Shown in pieces: positions 14,653 to 23,056 of a DNA stretch of 46,971 nt. Every line of letters starts with the position of its first letter. Positions within the stretch are counted from its first letter, which is position 1. A model generated the notes under the pieces. It was not told the DNA's origin and searched no databases. It was given only the letters and a program-made list of their open reading frames with translations. Position numbers and translations under genes: made by a program. The stretch comes from Firmicutes bacterium CAG:145. Lineage in GTDB: Bacteria > Bacillota > Clostridia > Peptostreptococcales > Anaerovoracaceae. The stretch spans positions 83,490-130,460 of the forward strand of contig FR882600.1 in NCBI GenBank assembly GCA_000435715.1. Reading direction: 5' to 3'.

Positions 14653-15129
14653 TCAGATTATCGCTTTTACTCCATAAGTAGCCATGGTTACTATGAGACC
14701 TGCCGCCGCTACTCCCAAAGCTATAGACGGAAAAGCCCTCTTAAGCTGCATGTCCAGCATAGCGGCAACCAGAGCGCCGGTCCATGCGCCGGTACCCGGG
14801 AGCGGTACGGCTACAAGTATCATCAATCCCCAGAACTCATATCTGACCACCTGATCTTTTTTCTTATCAGCCTTCTCTTCAAATTTTCTGACCAATCTAC
14901 CCAGTCTTTCGCTCTTGCTCTGCATCCATTTGAAGATCTTTCTTATAAAGATTATTATGAACGGAACGGGCACGAGATTTCCCAGCACGGAGACTATCAG
15001 CGCCGTGCCTACGTCGAGACCGTTTATGACTCCGAGAGGAATAGCCCCTCTCAGTTCTATGATGGGTACCATAGATATGAGAAAAGTCATCATTATATTG
15101 CCTGCAGCCGTTCCCCAGAGAGAAAACAT
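14653..15129 (-). CDS. COG2426 small integral membrane protein (putative small multidrug export family)
   Basis: 158 residues with four hydrophobic segments. The N-terminal MVPIIELRGAIPLGVINGLD and the later VAVPLPGTGAWTGALVAAMLDM are the signature blocks of the COG2426/Sm_multidrug_ex family, distantly like DedA proteins; export function is only a family label. Last gene of the minus-strand operon, starting seven bases after the PPDK-like stop with a weak ribosome-binding site, so translation may depend on the upstream gene. Confidence 0.82.
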   Translation of the reverse strand: MFSLWGTAAGNIMMTFLISMVPIIELRGAIPLGVINGLDVGTALIVSVLGNLVPVPFIIIFIRKIFKWMQSKSERLGRLVRKFEEKADKKKDQVVRYEFWGLMILVAVPLPGTGAWTGALVAAMLDMQLKRAFPSIALGVAAAGLIVTMATYGVKAII

Positions 15130-15136
15130 GTATCTG

Positions 15137-17401
15137 TTACCTGACCCTTTCGATTTTCTTTGCCGAATTTATCTCCGCCTGGGCGGCCGCCAGCCTGGCG
15201 CCCGGAATCCTCAGCGTAGAGCAGGAAAAGTAATTTATCCCTATAGACTCGCAGAATTCTATGGTGTCCGGGTCTCCTCCGTGTTCCCCGCATATTCCTA
15301 TCTTCAGCTTAGGCTTGGTCTTTCGTCCGGAAATGCAGGCCATTTCTATCATCCTTCCCACACCTCTCTCGTCGAGAGAATAGAATGGATTTTTATCCAA
15401 TATGTCCTTCTTTATATATTCTTCTATCAGATCTTCAGTATCTTCCTTAGACAGTCCGTATACTAATTCAGTGAGATCGTTAGTGCCGAAAGAAAAGAAG
15501 TCTGCCTTCTCGGCTATCATATCTGCCAGCAGAGCTGCTCTGGGGGTCTCTATCATGGTTCCCACAGAAAAATCAAGGCTGGCGTCTGCCGCCTTCAGAC
15601 ATTGCATTGCCGTCGTCTCTACAGTCTCCCTGACGTTGGTGAATTCTCTCACAGAGCTTATAAACGGCACCATGATCGATATATTCAGATCCCCGTCTAC
15701 TTCCCCTCTCACTTCAAGGGCGGCCTCTATGACAGCCTCTGTCTGCATCCTCACTATCTCAGGGTGAAGCACTGCCAGTCTGCTTCCTCTCTTTCCCATG
15801 GCGGGGTTTTCTTCTCTCAGCAGAAGTACTTTTGCTCCAAGTTTTTTCTCAGAGATTTTCAGCTTCCCTGCGAGATTTCTTATGTCTGATTCTGCATGAG
15901 GCAAGAATCTGTGAAAAGACGGGTCCAAGAGCCTTATGGTGACGGGCCTGTCCTCCATTATCCTGAATATACGCTTAAAATCGTCTTTCTGATAAGGCTT
16001 CAGGGCAGCTATCGCCCTGTTTCTTTCCGCCGCATCCTCAGCTATTATCATTCTTATAAAATCATATATTCTATCCTCTCCGAAAAACATATGCTCGCTG
16101 CGGCAAAGGCCCACGCCTTCTGCCCCCAGCTTTATAGCCAGGGCGGCGTCTTCCGGAGTATCTATATTTGCTCTCACACCTACCGTCCTGAATTCATCAG
16201 CCCATTCGAGTATGGTGTTGAAATTGTCGACAGTCTTTACGTCGATGGAATCCTGGTCTTTAAACTGTTTAAGCACCAGTTTATTTATATCCGACGCCCT
16301 TATATTGGCTACCGAAGTCTCTCTGTCTACTATGCCTTCGCTTACCATATCCACGGCGATCTTCACCGATGCAGCCGGAGTCCTTCTGGCTGCTTTAGTC
16401 TCAAGCATATAGAGTTTGCCGCTCTCTACAGTAAATTCTATCTCCTGTACATTTTCATTATATCTTTCCAGCAGCTGAGCGATATCAAAGAATTTTCTGT
16501 AAAGCTGAGGGAAGAAATCTTCCATCTTCTCTATCTTCACAGCTTCTATATCTCTGAAAGAAGTATCGCCGCCCTGACTCTTCATCAAAAATTCTCCGCA
16601 GGTGATCTTCTCTCCCGTATTGGGATCTCTCGTAAAGACAGTACCGGTACATGAATTCTGATCCATGTTCCCAAATACCATAGCCTGTACCACCACAGCA
16701 GTCCCTACGCTCTCAGGTATTTCGTGAAGCTCTCTGTAGGATCTGGTGGCATAAGAATTCCAGTGTCCCAGGGCGGCGCTCACTGCCTCCCTGAGCTGAT
16801 CGAAGGGTTCATCCGGGACGGGACGTCCCGTCTTTTTCATTATTATTGACTTATACTGCATGGCCGTATCAAATAGGACGGCTTCTTCCGAATAATCCTC
16901 ACCGTCCTTATCCAAAGCCTTCTTTTTTATACTTTCATATGCGGCGATGAAATGGCTCTGAGGTATCCTCCTCACCAGCCAGCCGTAAGTCCTGAGAAAC
17001 CTGGTGTAACAATCGAGAGCAAATTCCATGTCGCTCAAGTTCGCCAGTCCCTGAACAGTCTTGTCGTTGAGACCGAGATTGAACACCGTACCGGTCATGG
17101 TAGGTATCTTTATCACGTTGCTTATGCGCACTGAAACAAGCAGCGGGTTTTCCCCGCCGCCGAATTCTTTGCCTGTAACTTCTTCTACTTCCCGTATCTT
17201 GGTCCTCATCTCTTCTATGATTTGTGCGTCGAGGGCTCTCCCTCCGGCAAAAAATCTGCCGCATGCTTTGGTCGTTATCACAAATCCAAAAGGAACGGGC
17301 AGCCCCATCCCCGTCATCTCCGAAAGATTGGCTCCCTTTCCTCCGAGAAGGTTCCTCATCTTCTTGCTTCCCTCATTAAAGGAACAGAGAAATTCTCCCA
17401 T
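15137..17401 (-). CDS. PPDK-like protein lacking the phosphohistidine domain
   Basis: 754 residues versus about 875 for pyruvate phosphate dikinase. The ATP-grasp region (1-350, RNLLGGKGANLSEM with Lys22) and the PEP/pyruvate barrel (about 400-754: GLCRSEHMFF, TIRLLDPSFHRF, GTMIETPRAAL, FGTNDLTEL, ICGEHGGDP with the catalytic Cys) are present. Between them, the frame passes from DINKLVLKQFK straight to FNTILEWADEFR; the swivelling domain with GGMTSHAAVVARG and its phospho-accepting His is missing. The ATP site is altered too: SVRSGARxSMPGMMDT became SVRISNVIKIPTMTGT and LQTRNGKRT became LETKAARRT. So it should not carry out the normal phosphoryl relay. 20 bases after glyS, where clostridia often carry ppdK. 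No frameshift seen. Confidence 0.88.
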   Translation of the reverse strand: MGEFLCSFNEGSKKMRNLLGGKGANLSEMTGMGLPVPFGFVITTKACGRFFAGGRALDAQIIEEMRTKIREVEEVTGKEFGGGENPLLVSVRISNVIKIPTMTGTVFNLGLNDKTVQGLANLSDMEFALDCYTRFLRTYGWLVRRIPQSHFIAAYESIKKKALDKDGEDYSEEAVLFDTAMQYKSIIMKKTGRPVPDEPFDQLREAVSAALGHWNSYATRSYRELHEIPESVGTAVVVQAMVFGNMDQNSCTGTVFTRDPNTGEKITCGEFLMKSQGGDTSFRDIEAVKIEKMEDFFPQLYRKFFDIAQLLERYNENVQEIEFTVESGKLYMLETKAARRTPAASVKIAVDMVSEGIVDRETSVANIRASDINKLVLKQFKDQDSIDVKTVDNFNTILEWADEFRTVGVRANIDTPEDAALAIKLGAEGVGLCRSEHMFFGEDRIYDFIRMIIAEDAAERNRAIAALKPYQKDDFKRIFRIMEDRPVTIRLLDPSFHRFLPHAESDIRNLAGKLKISEKKLGAKVLLLREENPAMGKRGSRLAVLHPEIVRMQTEAVIEAALEVRGEVDGDLNISIMVPFISSVREFTNVRETVETTAMQCLKAADASLDFSVGTMIETPRAALLADMIAEKADFFSFGTNDLTELVYGLSKEDTEDLIEEYIKKDILDKNPFYSLDERGVGRMIEMACISGRKTKPKLKIGICGEHGGDPDTIEFCESIGINYFSCSTLRIPGARLAAAQAEINSAKKIERVR

Positions 17402-17420
17402 ATGCCGGCCTTTCCGTCAC

Positions 17421-18824
17421 TTAAAATGACAGTCTTTCTTCTATATATGAGCGTACCTGATCTACAGGTATTCTGACTTGCTCCATAGTATCCCTGTCGC
17501 GGACAGTAACGCAGCCGTCCGTCTGAGTATCGAAATCCACGCAGATGCAGAAAGGAGTTCCTATTTCATCTTCTCTTCTGTATCTCTTTCCTATGGAGCC
17601 GGAAGCGTCGTAATCTGTCATGAAATACTTGGACAGTTCCTCATGTATAGGTTCTGCCACAGGTGAGAGTTTCTTGGCCAGAGGAAGAACAGCCGCCTTG
17701 AAAGGAGCCAGAGCAGGGTGGAATTTCAGCACCGTCCTGACGTCTTCCTTGCCGTTTGAATCGGTCAGCACTTCCTCGTCATATGCGTCTATCAGGAATG
17801 CCAAAGCGACACGGTCGGCTCCCAGAGAAGGCTCTATCACGAACGGAACGTACTTTTCTCCCGTCTCCGAATCGACATAGCTGAGATCCTGATTGGAAGT
17901 ATTGATATGCTGAGTGAGGTCAAAATCGGTTCTGTCTGCGATACCCCACAGTTCTCCCCATCCGAACGGAAACATATACTCTATGTCCGTAGTAGCGTTG
18001 CTGTAATGTGAAAGTTCTTCTTTCTCGTGGTCTCTTGTTCTGATATTTTCCATATCCATACCGAGATTTTTCAGGAAGTTGACGCAATATTCCTTCCAGT
18101 AAGCAAACCACTTCAGATCTGTTCCCGGTTTGCAGAAGAATTCCAGCTCCATCTGTTCAAACTCTCTCGTTCTGAATGTGAAGTTTCCGGGAGTTATCTC
18201 GTTTCTGAAAGATTTTCCTATCTGGGCTATTCCGAAAGGAACTTTTTTTCTTGCAGTCCTCTGAACGTTCCTGAAATTGACGAAGATGCCCTGAGCAGTT
18301 TCAGGTCTCAAGTATATCTCAGACTTCGAGTCTTCTGTAACTCCCTGAAAAGTCTTGAACATAAGGTTGAACTGGCGTATGCCCGTAAAGTCAGTCTTGC
18401 CGCACTCAGGACATGCGATCTTGTTCTCTCTGATGTATTCTTCGAGTTTCTCGTTAGACCAGCCATCTACTACCACATCTTCGATACCGTTTTGGTGCAT
18501 ATATTCTTCTATCAGCTTATCAGCCCTGAATCTGGCCTTGCAGCCCTTGCAGTCTATCAGAGGATCTGAAAATCCTCCTACATGACCGGAGGCCACCCAA
18601 GTCTTAGGATTCATCAATATGGCCGCGTCAAGCCCCACGTTATATTTGGACTCCTGTACGAACTTTCTCCACCAGGCTTTTTTCACGTTGTTTTTGAACT
18701 CTACCCCTAAAGGGCCGTAATCCCACGTGTTAGCAAGGCCTCCGTAGATCTCCGATCCCGGGAATATAAATCCTCTGTTCTTGGCTAAGGCCACGATTTT
18801 TTCCATTGTTATGTCTTTTTTCAT
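17421..18824 (-). CDS. glyS: Glycyl-tRNA synthetase, homodimeric type
   Basis: 467 residues, class II synthetase of the single-chain alpha2 type. Motifs: GSEIYGGLANTWDYGPLGVEFKNN near the N-terminus, zinc-like CxxC pairs (DCKGCKARF, CPECGKTDF), motif 2 FRNEITPGNFTFRTREFEQMELEFF, motif 3 EPSLGADRVALAFL, then the anticodon-binding domain (PFKAAVLPL to DRDTMEQVRIPVDQV). No T-box leader was seen; it is embedded in the era-recO operon, 25 bases after the DUF4342 gene. Confidence 0.96.
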   Translation of the reverse strand: MKKDITMEKIVALAKNRGFIFPGSEIYGGLANTWDYGPLGVEFKNNVKKAWWRKFVQESKYNVGLDAAILMNPKTWVASGHVGGFSDPLIDCKGCKARFRADKLIEEYMHQNGIEDVVVDGWSNEKLEEYIRENKIACPECGKTDFTGIRQFNLMFKTFQGVTEDSKSEIYLRPETAQGIFVNFRNVQRTARKKVPFGIAQIGKSFRNEITPGNFTFRTREFEQMELEFFCKPGTDLKWFAYWKEYCVNFLKNLGMDMENIRTRDHEKEELSHYSNATTDIEYMFPFGWGELWGIADRTDFDLTQHINTSNQDLSYVDSETGEKYVPFVIEPSLGADRVALAFLIDAYDEEVLTDSNGKEDVRTVLKFHPALAPFKAAVLPLAKKLSPVAEPIHEELSKYFMTDYDASGSIGKRYRREDEIGTPFCICVDFDTQTDGCVTVRDRDTMEQVRIPVDQVRSYIEERLSF

Positions 18825-18849
18825 GTCTGATAAACCCTACCTATCTTTT

Positions 18850-19545
18850 CTATTCTTCTTGTTCTTCTTTTTTTTCTTCTTCGAAGATCTCTTGGATCTT
18901 TTCTTCTGCTGCGTCGAAGGCCTCTTCCGCCGCGTCGGCCGCCTCATTTTTCTTTTCTTTTATGCCGTTCCACATATCTGTGGCCTTGTCTGCTACCGAC
19001 TTATATGCGTCTACGCTCTTTTCCTTAATATCATTGACTACCTCGGGAGCCTTTTCTTTGACGTTGTCATAGATAGCGCTGCCCTTTGCCACTACTTCAT
19101 CTACTACCACGCTGCCTTTTTCTTTCACGTCGTTTGCCAGATTCTCGGCTCTTCTGCTTACGTCCACCACTGTTCCGTCATCTTTGGTAAGTTCGATCTT
19201 GCACTTGAATCCAAATGCGGCGACTGCTGCGGCCAGTACTCCCCAAGGAGCCACGATGGTGCCGATGAGACCCACGTTTACAGGAATATTGACCACTGTT
19301 TCGTCGTCTTTTTTTACGGAGATCTTGGTGACGTTGCCCTTCTTCACCAGCTCCTTTACTTTTTCAACGGTTTCGTCTGCAAAATCTCCTGCCTTGCTTC
19401 CCGATTTTATATTCACCGTCTCCTCGATCGCAATTATAGCGTCCACTACGCTGCCGTCCGCAGCTTCCAGAGCTTCCTTGGCTTCTTTATATGATACGCC
19501 TGTTCTGTCTTTTACCAGTTCGATCTTTTCTAAAGTGATTTCCAT
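18850..19545 (-). CDS. DUF4342 protein with N-terminal UBA-like domain
   Basis: 231 residues in three parts. Residues 1-45 (VKDRTGVSYKEAKEALEAADGSVVDAII) are the UBA-like fold also found in EF-Ts. Residues about 65-125 are DUF4342, with VGLIGTIVAPWGVLAAAVAAFGFKCKIEL as a likely membrane-associating hairpin. The rest is a long charged amphipathic helix region (DVKEKGSVVVDEVVAKGS..., EEKKEEQEE) like apolipoprotein/YtxH repeats. AGGAGG precedes the ATG. The gene is a regular but uncharacterised member of the recO-glyS neighbourhood. Confidence 0.82.
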   Translation of the reverse strand: MEITLEKIELVKDRTGVSYKEAKEALEAADGSVVDAIIAIEETVNIKSGSKAGDFADETVEKVKELVKKGNVTKISVKKDDETVVNIPVNVGLIGTIVAPWGVLAAAVAAFGFKCKIELTKDDGTVVDVSRRAENLANDVKEKGSVVVDEVVAKGSAIYDNVKEKAPEVVNDIKEKSVDAYKSVADKATDMWNGIKEKKNEAADAAEEAFDAAEEKIQEIFEEEKKEEQEE

Positions 19546-19572
19546 TTTAATACCTCCTCAGAGTCATTTAAT

Positions 19573-20334
19573 TTAGAAAAAGCTTTCGCTCTTCAATCCT
19601 TTTATATCCATATGATAGGATATGTATTCTTTCATTATCTCCTGCAGGGTTCCCTGCATCTGGTCGTTAAGAGCTATTTTTTCAAAGGCTGACATAGGCA
19701 TCCTCCGAAAATATTTTAATATTTCTATTATACCAAAATCTGCTTTATAAATCAATGGCCGGTTGCCTTCTGTCAAAAGCTTATCTGCACATTCCCGGCA
19801 GATTACTCCTCCTTCTTCTATGCTGAAGCAAATTAGCCCTCCGTCGGACTGGTGAGGGTCGCATCCGCAGGATGCGCAGGAATTCAGTTCAGGCATCATC
19901 CCGAGGATGTCCAGTATCTTTACAATGTAGGCCATAATCAGAGTCTTATGCTTTTTTTCTCTCTTCTCAAGGGCTTCCATAAACTCCAAAAGCAGAGAGA
20001 ATATGCGGGGCTGCGACATTTCTTCAGGCAGCATTTTATCTGTAAGTTCAAGCACGTAAGAGGCTGCCATATACTTATCCAGATCTTCACCTATAGCATA
20101 ATAGCTCTTTATGACCTGACCGTTGTTGAGATTATAATTATCTCTGCTTTTAAAAAGCTCATAGCGGCCATAGCTAAAAGCTCTCGCCGCCAGAGCGGTC
20201 TTATTGCGTCCGCCCTCATTGATGCTGGCACCTACGCTTATCTTTCCGAATTTTCTCGAAAACAGGGAGATCATCCTTCGCCCCCCTGCGGCTTTTACTT
20301 GTCTCAGTACGATACCCTCAGTATCTGTTATCAT
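19573..20334 (-). CDS. recO: DNA repair protein RecO
   Basis: 253 residues. Loads RecA in the RecFOR pathway. N-terminal OB-fold begins MITDTEGIVLRQVKAAGGRRMISLFSR, central helical domain, and a C-terminal zinc-binding CASCGCDP...CRECA four-cysteine site. ATG 20334 follows AAGGA eight bases upstream, lying in the end of era; a 12-residue longer version has no site of its own. Four-base gap to the era stop suggests coupling. Confidence 0.93.
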   Translation of the reverse strand: MITDTEGIVLRQVKAAGGRRMISLFSRKFGKISVGASINEGGRNKTALAARAFSYGRYELFKSRDNYNLNNGQVIKSYYAIGEDLDKYMAASYVLELTDKMLPEEMSQPRIFSLLLEFMEALEKREKKHKTLIMAYIVKILDILGMMPELNSCASCGCDPHQSDGGLICFSIEEGGVICRECADKLLTEGNRPLIYKADFGIIEILKYFRRMPMSAFEKIALNDQMQGTLQEIMKEYISYHMDIKGLKSESFF

Positions 20335-20338
20335 ATGT

Positions 20339-21235
20339 TCATTCCTTGTATCCAAAATTTGAAAGAGCAAGGTCCGAATCCCTCCAGTTCTCTTTCACCT
20401 TTACCCACAGTTCAAGAAAGACTTTGCAGCCCAGGAGAGCTTCGATCTCGAGCCGGGCGCTCTTCCCTATGCCTTTGAGTTTTTTTCCTTCTTTACCTAT
20501 TATTATGCCCTTGTGGGATTTTCTTTCACAATATATGACGGCCCCTATTTGGGTCAGGCTCTCTTCTTCTTTGAATCTCTCTATCTCGACAGCCACTCCG
20601 TGAGGCACTTCGTCTCTGAGATAGTGAAGTATTTTCTCTCTTATGATCTCGCTGACTATAAATCTCTCGGGATGGTCGGTCACCATATCCTCAGGGAAGT
20701 ACATGGGTCCTGGGCTCAACAGATCCTCCGCCGCCCGGCACAATACGTCTATGTTTTTGCTTTCTAAAGCCGACGTTCCGTAGATGCCGTCGAAGATTCC
20801 TATCTGTGAATAAGCGTCGTACGTTTCTTTAAATTCTTCCGGCGTCAGCTTGTCTATCTTGTTTATGACGAGGATCTTGGGAGTCTTGACTTCCTGCAGC
20901 ATCTGGATGATATACTTGTCCCCGGGGCCTTTATTGGGGCCGCCGTCCACCAAAAAGAAGATTACGTCTACTTCTTTAAAGGTGTTGACGGCAGATTCCG
21001 TCATATAGCTGCCCAGCTTGCTGTGAGGCTTATGTATCCCCGGCGTATCTATAAATATCATCTGAGCTCCCTGATCGCCTTCTCCTGGCATTCTGGTATA
21101 GATACCTCTTATGGTATTTCTCGTAGTCTGCGGCTTATCTGCCGTTATGGCCACCTTTTCTCTCAGAATAGCGTTCATCAGAGTCGATTTTCCGACATTT
21201 GGTCTACCTACTATACCGATAAAACCTGTCTTCAT
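20339..21235 (-). CDS. era: GTPase Era
   Basis: 298 residues. Ribosome-assembly GTPase binding the 3' end of 16S rRNA. G1 GRPNVGKST, G2 TTRNTIRG, G3 DTPGIHKP, G4 NKID, and the C-terminal KH domain with CERKSHKGIIIGKEGKKLKGIGKSAR. Start overlaps the cdd stop by four bases. Confidence 0.97.
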   Translation of the reverse strand: MKTGFIGIVGRPNVGKSTLMNAILREKVAITADKPQTTRNTIRGIYTRMPGEGDQGAQMIFIDTPGIHKPHSKLGSYMTESAVNTFKEVDVIFFLVDGGPNKGPGDKYIIQMLQEVKTPKILVINKIDKLTPEEFKETYDAYSQIGIFDGIYGTSALESKNIDVLCRAAEDLLSPGPMYFPEDMVTDHPERFIVSEIIREKILHYLRDEVPHGVAVEIERFKEEESLTQIGAVIYCERKSHKGIIIGKEGKKLKGIGKSARLEIEALLGCKVFLELWVKVKENWRDSDLALSNFGYKE

Positions 21236-21612
21236 AGTCTGAATCCCTCCGGAAGTATTTCATCCATCGTATAGACGCTCAGAGAATCCTCATCGTCGCC
21301 TGTGATTATCTTAAAGTCGTCATCGCAGAATTCTTTCATAAATTGTCTGCATATCCCGCAGGGCCATGCTTCTCCCTCGCTGGACACGACGGCAATGGCC
21401 TCGAATTCCCTCTCTCCTTCGGATATAGCTTTCACAAAGGCTGTTCTTTCGGCGCATATAGTGGCTCCAAAAGAAGAGTTTTCTACGTTTACACCCGTAA
21501 ATACCTCTCCGCTTTTAGAAAGCAGCGCAGCTCCGACTTTAAATTTTGAAAACGGCGCATATGCTCTTGGAAGCATATCGCAGGCTTTTTCGTAAAGTTC
21601 TCTGTACTTCAT
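21232..21612 (-). CDS. cdd: Cytidine deaminase
   Basis: 126 residues, homotetrameric type. Zinc and proton-shuttle motifs CAERTA and PCGICRQ; substrate loop NVENSSFGAT. Part of the conserved ybeY-cdd-era block; overlaps era by four bases and follows ybeY by three. Confidence 0.96.
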   Translation of the reverse strand: MKYRELYEKACDMLPRAYAPFSKFKVGAALLSKSGEVFTGVNVENSSFGATICAERTAFVKAISEGEREFEAIAVVSSEGEAWPCGICRQFMKEFCDDDFKIITGDDEDSLSVYTMDEILPEGFRL

Positions 21613-21615
21613 GAC

Positions 21616-22071
21616 TTACCTCCTCAAATCCAGTTGATTCATTACTGCCTCTTCTCTATTTCTCATCGCAGCCTTCTCTTCATCTTCCATATGATCGTAT
21701 CCCAAAAGATGAAGCAGGCTGTGAACGAACAGATATATAAACTCTCTCTCGTAAGAGTGGCCATACTCATCGGCCTGTTCCTTCACTCTATCTTCGCAGA
21801 TAACCACATCTCCCAGGCAGATTTCTCCTGCCTCAGGCAAATCATCTGTTGACTCAAACTGAGGAAAAGACAGCACGTCAGTCACGTTGTCCACGCCTCG
21901 GTAATCTCTGTTGAGGCTCCTTATCTCTTCCGGCGAAATCAGCGTAAGGCTGATCTGCGCCCTGTCTTTGCAGACTCCCTCCGAGTCCAGAACACAGCAT
22001 GCCGCCTCAGTCAATTTATCCATCATTTCATCTGCCGGTGCCTGTCCTTCTTCAAGATATATGTTCATCAT
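21616..22071 (-). CDS. ybeY: Endoribonuclease YbeY
   Basis: 151 residues. Metal-dependent RNase in 16S rRNA maturation and quality control. Carries DYRGVDNVTDVLSFP and the zinc triad HSLLHLLGYDH. The start overlaps the end of phoH by 20 bases. Confidence 0.96.
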   Translation of the reverse strand: MMNIYLEEGQAPADEMMDKLTEAACCVLDSEGVCKDRAQISLTLISPEEIRSLNRDYRGVDNVTDVLSFPQFESTDDLPEAGEICLGDVVICEDRVKEQADEYGHSYEREFIYLFVHSLLHLLGYDHMEDEEKAAMRNREEAVMNQLDLRR

Positions 22072-23056
22072 CGTCCTCCGGATATTTCTTGTAATATCTG
22101 TCGTAAGCGTTTATGATCTTTTTCACCAGTTCATGCCTCACTACGTCGGTATCCTTCAGATGGCAAAAGTCTATGTCCGCCACGTCTTTCAGGACTTTGG
22201 ACGCTTCCACAAGGCCTGATTTTTTCCCTCTTGGAAGATCTATCTGAGTCACATCTCCTGTAACCACCACTTTAGACCCAAAACCCATCCTGGTGAGAAA
22301 CATCTTCATCTGTTCTCTGGTGGTGTTCTGAGCCTCGTCCAATATTATGAAAGAGTTATCCAAAGTGCGGCCTCTCATATACGCCAGAGGAACTACCTCT
22401 ATGGCCTCTTTCTCCTTCAGTCTTAAACTTGCGTCTCTTCCCAGCACGTCGTATAAAGCATCATAGAGCGGTCTAAGATACGGGTCGACTTTATCCTGAA
22501 GATCTCCCGGAAGAAATCCAAGTCTTTCTCCTGCTTCTACCGCAGGCCTTGCAAGAATGATCTTCTGAACCTCTTTGTTCTTAAAAGCATTGACTGCCAT
22601 GGCCACGGCTATATAAGTCTTGCCTGTGCCGGCAGGACCTATGCCGAATACTATATCTTTTTTTCTTATGCTTTCTACATATTTCTTCTGCCCTATGGTC
22701 TTGGGCCTGAGAGGCTTTCCCTTGTGGGTAAAGCATATCACATCTTTTGCGACATTGCTGTCTCTGTACGAAAGCCCTTCTTTTTTGAGCCCCGCTACAT
22801 ATGACGCTTTTTGTCTTCCCAGACTTTCACCGGACTCAAGTATATTTATAAATTCTTCCACTATGCTCTGAGCCAGATCTAAAGACGCTTTTTGTTGCTC
22901 CAAAGGCATATTCTCGTCTGCTTTGAATACAAGACCGTCGTCTCTTTGTAATATATCTACTCCGGTAGCTTCTCTTATTATATCGAGATTAACATCCAAA
23001 TTGCCAAAGAGCATCGCTCTGTCAATCTCCTGCAGCATCTGAATTTTCCTGTCCAA
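22052..23056 (-). CDS. phoH: PhoH-family ATPase
   Basis: 334 residues. P-loop GIGPAGTGKTY, Walker B SFIILDEAQNTT and VTGDVTQIDLP; an N-terminal KH-like region precedes the ATPase core. PhoH (PhoL/YbeZ) works with YbeY in ribosome maintenance in several bacteria. Overlaps yqfD by 35 bases and ybeY by 20, so the three are tightly coupled. Confidence 0.95.
   Translation of the reverse strand: MDRKIQMLQEIDRAMLFGNLDVNLDIIREATGVDILQRDDGLVFKADENMPLEQQKASLDLAQSIVEEFINILESGESLGRQKASYVAGLKKEGLSYRDSNVAKDVICFTHKGKPLRPKTIGQKKYVESIRKKDIVFGIGPAGTGKTYIAVAMAVNAFKNKEVQKIILARPAVEAGERLGFLPGDLQDKVDPYLRPLYDALYDVLGRDASLRLKEKEAIEVVPLAYMRGRTLDNSFIILDEAQNTTREQMKMFLTRMGFGSKVVVTGDVTQIDLPRGKKSGLVEASKVLKDVADIDFCHLKDTDVVRHELVKKIINAYDRYYKKYPEDDDEHIS

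Noticed and set aside
18825..18849. T-box or other riboswitch before glyS
   Set aside because: Only 25 bases separate glyS from the preceding gene, so no leader element can fit.
18781..19494. Plus-strand frame rich in Phe opposite glyS and the DUF4342 gene
   Set aside because: Phe-rich runs are the complement of Glu/Lys-rich coding; no start signals and no recognisable domain.
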